Below are positions 59,407-64,000 of a DNA stretch of 64,000 nt, piece after piece. The notes beneath the pieces were generated by a model. The model was not told the DNA's origin. It was given only the letters and a program-made list of their open reading frames with translations, and did not search any database. This DNA is from Selaginella tamariscina (Eukaryota > Streptophyta > Lycopodiopsida > Selaginellales > Selaginellaceae). Position 1 is the first letter of the stretch; each line of letters begins with the position of its first letter. The position numbers and the translations under genes were made by a program. The stretch is taken from NCBI GenBank assembly GCA_003024785.1, contig PUQB01000840.1, forward strand, positions 1-64,000, in the 5' to 3' direction.

Positions 59407-59716
59407 TGTCAAGCCACGACCCAAGAGCAAGATAAGAATAAGGAGGCTTGACTCAAGAGCAAAACAAGGTAAGGAACAAGACAAGAATGATCATAAAATG
59501 ACTGGTGTTGATAGTAATTGATTGTATAACAATTAAGTCGACCTAAGAGCTAATCTAGGCATAAGTTAAAAATGATACTTCAAGAGCTAATCTAGGCATG
59601 AGCTAAAAATAATGTCCCTTATCTTGTAAGTATATCCTGTATCCCATATCTTGTATCATGTATCCTGTAGGTCGTATCATGTAAGCATATCTTGTATTCT
59701 GTATCGGGTCATGACA
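59407..59716 (-). repeat. Chromovirus LTR, right
   Basis: 310 bp, matching 48817-49213 without the expanded TATCCTGTA-type motif. Followed by target duplication TTAAC. Confidence 0.9.
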
Positions 59717-59721
59717 TTAAC

Positions 59722-60040
59722 TCAAATTCTTAGTTTTGTTATCCTTAATCCTATAGTGAGTTTATTGTCCTTGAGTTGGACCCTCAATCCATTGTTATCC
59801 TTAACCAAGTGACTTTATCCCTAATCTGGTAACCTCGTGAATTTAAGATAATTATTAGTTTAAGAGGATAACCATCGGATGAAATTTAGATAATTGTTAG
59901 ATGAAATTTAATATAACCTTCAAATGGAATTCATAATACCCGTTGGATACGATTTAGGAAGGCCGTTGGATAGAATTTAGAATGGTCGTTGATCGGGTGT
60001 TCAGGACGGACACACACAGACACAACAGATAAACTTATTA
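59722..60040. repeat. Dispersed repeat interrupted by the gypsy insertion, right part
   Basis: Continues the phrases of 48290-48816 (TTATCCTTAATCC, GTGAGTTTAT), then several GTTGGAT/ATTTAG phrases and a GGACACACACAGACACA tail followed by ACTTATTATATAAG. Confidence 0.6.
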
Positions 60041-60794
60041 TATAAGATAAGTGATTATTTCATAAATAAATAAAATGGTACTAGATAATATTATTACTCC
60101 TTATATCTTCAATTATAATAATACTTGTCTATAATCATGTGTTGTACAATATTTAATAATTGTGTATGTGTAATAAAGCTTTCCATATATACGATTAGTT
60201 CTATTGTTACATAGTTTATTATTCATGTGATTACATAATAATTACCATACCAATATACAATTTTCATAATTTACATTTTGTGTTACACTAGTGTGTATTT
60301 ATCTCTATTGTAATTTATTAATGTCAATTTGAATCTCTCATGTATATATGTGTGTATCCATATGAATATATCTTAACATTTTATAAGTATGTTAAGATAC
60401 ATAAAGCATATGTTCAGAGGATATGCATGGGTGAATGTGATTACTTGGTTTTTTAAATGAATAAAGAACAAACACACTGGCTATGTATGTATGCGTATAC
60501 AATAATCATTATGTGTGTATTTATAAATGATCTAAATTAATGTCCATCTATTGGTAATATTGGCATATATACGTCTGTTTTAATAATCTATGTATACGTG
60601 TGAACATATGTACACATGAATTATGGTTTCTTGTTAACTATATGACACCCATAACTATGTGAAGTATGTATTTATGTGTATAATGTGTCTTATATGTAGA
60701 CACACACAAAAAAACAAATCAATTTCAAGTGTATGAGTAAGAATATTATGCATACAACGATGTGTGCTTGACTATTAAGTTTCTAAGTACATAC

Positions 60795-60908
60795 CATGGA
60801 ACAAAGTATGACATTTGCTGAAATACTAACAACACCAAAAGCACTGTCTTCCAGCAGCATAGATAAAACTTCAAGTAATACAGTCACCTCCATTTCTACT
60901 ATCAATGT
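60795..60908 (-). other. Isolated exon-like segment
   Basis: A 114-nt in-phase open stretch (IVEMEVTVLLEVLSMLLEDS, then FGVVSISANVILCSM), preceded by an AG acceptor and followed by a GTATGT donor on the minus strand. The amphipathic Leu-rich pattern resembles an ARM/HEAT-type helix pair. No companion exons found between 60.0 and 61.8 kb. Confidence 0.35.
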
Positions 60909-61828
60909 CTCATGTAAGTGTGTATAGATATCCACAAATACCATATAATGCACACATGCACGTGTACGCATGCATTACAATGTTCTATACTAGCCAGTTC
61001 TTCATATGTGTTTTAGTATTTGTTAAATCAATGTGGGAATTTTCCCAACACTTCCTGAATAAACACTTAGAATTAAACATTATGTTAACTTTTTTTAAAT
61101 CATAATAAGCATGTGTTTGCTTTATTATTTCTTAAATAATTAGTAAAATAAGAAATGTCATTTATATTCAAATGGAATTTCTATAAATCTAATCACCTAA
61201 TGTTTAATTCTTAAATTGTACATGGGGAGGCAGAAAAATTTAATTTCTATATGCACTTAATACTTAATATTTGAAAAATTAATTCTTGCATCCACTTCAT
61301 ATGTAATCCCATTTTATTTAAAATTACTTTTGATATTCATGACAATATTAAATGTAAATAGCATCCCATTAAAAAATAAATAATATTTTAAAAATAATAA
61401 AGCAAATAAGTTATATACAATTGTATTCGTTATATAATCATGATTTTATATACAATAATATATGAAGGCTATCTTTATGCAATAAAATCCACAAAAACAG
61501 CTAATATAAAGATCAAAATGAGATTTTTATAAATCCTATATAGATTTCATATACAGTTAATATATAATGTATTCTTATTTTTCTTCGTTCCAGACTTTTC
61601 TTAAATGCTATGTTATAGTGTATATAAAATTTCTCGTAAAAATCAAAATTAGAAATCTCTTAGAAATAAAAAAAAGATGGGTTTTTCTTATTCATTTAAG
61701 AACAATACATTTAATGAAAATGTATGAACACATAATATACTTTATATGTACAGAGCATGCAAAAGCACAAGTATAATTCTTTATTAAATTATTTTATATC
61801 CAAATGGCCTAAAGCGCGTAATATTCAC
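60909..61828. other. AT-rich intergenic DNA
   Basis: No coding texture or repeat family that I can identify. Confidence 0.45.
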
Positions 61829-62560
61829 ACTAGCTCCTTTTCAAACTCGTGATACTTTTTCGTCATATTCTTGAGGATATTTCCAACAACGGGATCATGG
61901 TCTATCATCGAATGTGTCCAACGGCTTTTATTTATGTTGCATTTGTACCTAGGCCCAGTCAAACTGCGTTGTTAACGTCGCAAAACTGAGTACAACTTTT
62001 AACTCCATGGTGTTTACATGGTATCTTGTCTGGCCACAACGCTTTAGCCTCTTGTATTAACTTTTCCATTTCCGGATGTTTCTTCTTCTTCTTCTTAGTG
62101 TTCTTCCCACCCTTAATTACTTTATTCTTGCCCTTTTCCCCTCTAGTTGCCTGTTCTTCACCCTTGAACTTCCTCTCCATCCAACAAAAGATCAAGCCCA
62201 TCCTTGTTGCCCTCTACTACCTCATCCTCCTCAAATAGCAGATTGAATTCATCCATATTTTCCTTGTTGCCCTTTACCACCTCATCCTCCTCAAATAGCA
62301 GATCAATTCATCCATATTTTCCTTGTTGCCCTTTGAATGCCCTCTCCCCTCCTCCTCCTCAAATAACCGATCAAACTCATTCACAGTGTCATGTGAATGC
62401 CCCTCTACTCTGCCCCTCACTCTCCGCCTTGTTGCGCTTTTCATCCAAAGCATCACATTACCTCCCCTTCTCATCTCCACATGAACTCCCTTCATTGCCT
62501 CTTCAATCTTTTCTGTGCTCCCACCCCATTTCCCTTGCTTGTCTCTTCACCACAATGACC
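61829..62560 (-). CDS. Hypothetical acidic/lysine-rich protein, frame-broken
   Basis: Minus-strand pieces in several frames form one consistent composition. A 20-residue acidic repeat (LLFEEDEVVKGNKENMDEF and variants) comes first, then a lysine-rich block (GGKNTKKKKKKHPEMEKLIQ), then a C-terminal part (PDKIPCKHHGVKSCTQFCD). After a frame change come RYKCNINKSRWTHSMIDHDP and ILKNMTKKYHEFEKELV, then a stop at 61829. I do not recognise it. It could be a nuclear gene with sequence errors or a relic; no start is assigned. Confidence 0.35.
62201..62385 (-). repeat. About 60-bp coding minisatellite
   Basis: Units starting TCCTTGTTGCCCT at 62201, 62261 and 62320, the third degenerate. Encodes the acidic repeat of the minus-strand ORF. 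Confidence 0.8.
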
Positions 62561-62821
62561 ATGGCGGTGGATCTCTATAATCCCCAACACACCCCATACG
62601 TATTAAGTCAGCCATATAATTAATGTATTTCCTTCTTTTCTTGGGAGAGTTACAATAGAGTTACAATACCAGGTTGGTTATGATATCACGGTGGTTGAGT
62701 TATTTGGAGTATCCCAGGTAAATCTTGGGATATGTACAGGTGGCATCATGCACAGCGGTGCCTCAATATACTTAACGTTACAGTAGAATAGAAATGAATG
62801 ACTAGAGTTCTGGTTTCTTTT

Positions 62822-62833
62822 TGGTATCGGAGC
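62822..62833 (+). other. Copia primer binding site, initiator tRNA-Met
   Basis: TGGTATCGGAGC, the same one-base variant of the usual plant site as in the 9-16 kb element. Confidence 0.8.
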
Positions 62834-62880
62834 GGAGTTTGGCTCACGCCGGTGATCTTGGGGTCTTTTTTTGTTGAACC

Positions 62881-64000
62881 ATGGTTTCAAATGGGAACCG
62901 ATATGCTCTTGCTGTTTTCAATAGCATAGAAGCATTCGATGGTCGCAAGAGCTTCTTTGTTTGGAGAGAAAAGATGAGCATGGTGCTCCGGCTTGAGGAT
63001 TTTTGGTGTGTGGTCAGTCCTGTGCAGTCTCTGCTTGATCGCGTGATGGGGGCGAGTTCTGCCACGACTGGCGAGGTGACGGAGGAGGATCTGGTGACTG
63101 CGGCTGAAGAAGTGGAAGACAAGGCCGGTCGTGCTAAGGCACTCATCCTGTCCAAAATCTCCAACAACCTGCTCATGCGATATCGGAATTTTTCGGCGAG
63201 GGAGATCTGGGGAGCGTGAATGAGCAGTACGGGGTGCTGACAACCTCCCGCATCAATTTGCTGGAGACCGAAATCAAGAATTTGCGCTACCTGCCAGGTG
63301 AATCATTCGATGATCGTTTTATAGAGCTTAATGATCTGATCAACGAGCTGGAGGGGAGTCCTGCGGAGTACTCCGAATCCAAGAAGATCTTGGCACTGTG
63401 TGCCATGTTCCAGGATGCTTCTGTGAAGGATTTGGCCACTGTGACCCGGGCCACGGCCGACTCTTACCTGAAAGCCGAGCAGATGATCAGAACCGAGCTC
63501 TCTGAGGCAGGTATCATGAAGTCCTCATCGGGGGTTAAGACCACGTTTTCTGATGCGCATCTCATGACTCATGCTGGGAAGAAAGGCATGGGGAGAGGTC
63601 GAGGTAATCGAAATGACTTCGGTAAGAAGTCTGGTGGAGATCTGGGAGCGCGGACTCCAGGCGATGTGAATGGTAAACCTCGGGGTGAGTTCCGAGGAAC
63701 TTGTTTTGCTTGTGGCCTTGAGGGGCATGTTAAGGCACAGTGCCATGTGCACCAGTGGCTCAGGAAGATGGGCCTCAAGGCTGGAACTCCACTGGCTGCA
63801 GCAGCTGAGGCATCAGAGGCATCTGCTTCTGGTGAAGAGGTGGGTGTTTCAGCTGCAAATGATGTTGTTCTAACTCTCGATTCTGGTGCTGAAAGGCATA
63901 TGATGAGGTCTGAGCAGCTGTTCCGACGAATAAGTGATGCTAAGCGGATGATGATTCGGCTTGGTGATGGGCATTTGCAGAAGGTCCGTGGGAGAGGTGT
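62881..64000 (+). CDS. Copia gag-protease, partial
   Basis: Start at 62881 (MVSNGNRYALAVFNSIEAFD), typical of the plant copia gag N-terminus, followed by FFVWREKMSMVLRLEDFW. At about 63215 one G is missing, and the frame moves from AREIWGA to VNEQYGVLTTSRINLLETEI. After that it is open to the window end. A CCHC knuckle CFACGLEGHVKAQC encodes the nucleocapsid near 63700. The protease motif VVLTLDSGAERHM is near 63870-63905 and the following strand is RLGDGHLQKVRGRG. Apart from the single break the element looks young, and the break may be a sequencing error. Confidence 0.85.

Larger units (their letters stand above)
48812..59721 (-). mobile_element. Ty3/gypsy chromovirus, rearranged and nested
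   Basis: LTRs at 48817-49213 and 59407-59716 share TGTCAAGCCAC starts and GGG...TGACA ends and are flanked by a perfect target duplication TTAAC (48812-48816, 59717-59721). A purine-rich tract lies just inside the left LTR, so it reads right to left. Pol is recognisable: RT entry YDCPIDLVEGKTPPFETD, YLDDILIFSKD (58148-58348), RNase [19 protein letters not shown] (57687-57914), integrase zinc domain, integrase core, and a C-terminal chromodomain-like segment (YEVATILDSR, TDCNWEPASN). The core is cut in two by the 50104-56800 element. Gag and protease are missing at the 5' side; an inverted integrase piece abuts the right LTR instead. Many stops are present. Confidence 0.9.
62636..64000 (+). 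mobile_element. Ty1/copia retrotransposon, cut by window edge
   Basis: The order is a possible short LTR (about 62636-62820, start not defined), primer site TGGTATCGGAGC (62822-62833), then gag and protease. Base composition is clearly more GC-rich than the flanks, as in other coding retroelements here. RT and integrase should lie beyond 64000. Confidence 0.85.

Noticed and set aside
59407-59716. Right chromovirus LTR as an independent solo LTR
   Set aside because: Its own flanks differ (CAAAT versus TTAAC), while its outer flank matches that of the left LTR, so the two belong to one insertion.
1-64000. CRISPR arrays, bacterial operons, rRNA or tRNA genes
   Set aside because: Introns and plant-type elements show a nuclear genome. 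The tandem repeats are satellites without spacers, and I recognised no tRNA or rRNA gene by eye.

Overview
The window is nuclear DNA of a plant (streptophyte). The genes have many short AT-rich GT-AG introns. The clearest one, VAC14, matches land-plant VAC14 almost residue for residue, and the mobile DNA is dominated by plant-type Ty3/gypsy and Ty1/copia LTR retrotransposons primed by initiator tRNA-Met. I cannot name the species. Introns and intergenic DNA are rich in TA, TG/CA and CT microsatellites. One unresolved base (N) lies at 30449.

Layout. 112-5019 (+): the 3' 20 exons of VAC14, a scaffold of the Fab1/PIKfyve lipid kinase complex. 5352-6742 (-): a convergent two-exon gene of unknown function. 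6.7-9.1 kb: AT-rich DNA. 9.1-17.1 kb: a nested retrotransposon block, in which a non-autonomous element with two ~1.77 kb LTRs, 5-bp target duplications (CCTAG), a primer site and a polypurine tract sits inside an older relative. 17.4-23.1 kb: AT-rich dispersed repeats and a coding relic. 23634-27275 (-): a membrane apyrase (GDA1/CD39 family) in eight exons. 28.5-32.3 kb (-): a decayed gypsy element. 33160-34756 (-): a six-exon CBS-pair protein, probably plastid targeted. 36270-38090: a solo LTR of the 9-16 kb family with its own target duplication (ATAAG). 38.3-46.9 kb: gypsy relics, one carrying a ~112-bp tandem array, plus an unrecognised coding relic and an inverted copy of the AT-rich repeat. 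48812-59721 (-): a gypsy chromovirus relic (target duplication TTAAC) whose integrase is split by a second gypsy element at 50104-56800 (Tat/Athila-like, with an extra 3' ORF). 60.8-62.6 kb: an isolated exon-like segment and an acidic/lysine-rich ORF cluster. 62.8 kb to the end (+): a Ty1/copia element cut by the window edge.

The host genes (VAC14, apyrase, CBS protein, 5.3-6.7 kb gene) show no shared pathway; they are ordinary plant neighbours separated by transposons. The most unusual signal is in the non-autonomous LTR element. Its 3.6 kb non-coding interior, and its LTRs, are close to a continuous string of short perfect or nested inverted repeats (stems 6-10 bp, loops 2-14 nt, some multibranched). 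One LTR stem is matched by a fully paired but sequence-divergent stem in the older relative. This looks like a heavily folded retrotransposon RNA, or the trace of repeated template switching.

Several otherwise intact exons carry single-base frame breaks, mostly in runs of four or more identical bases. I read these as probable assembly errors.
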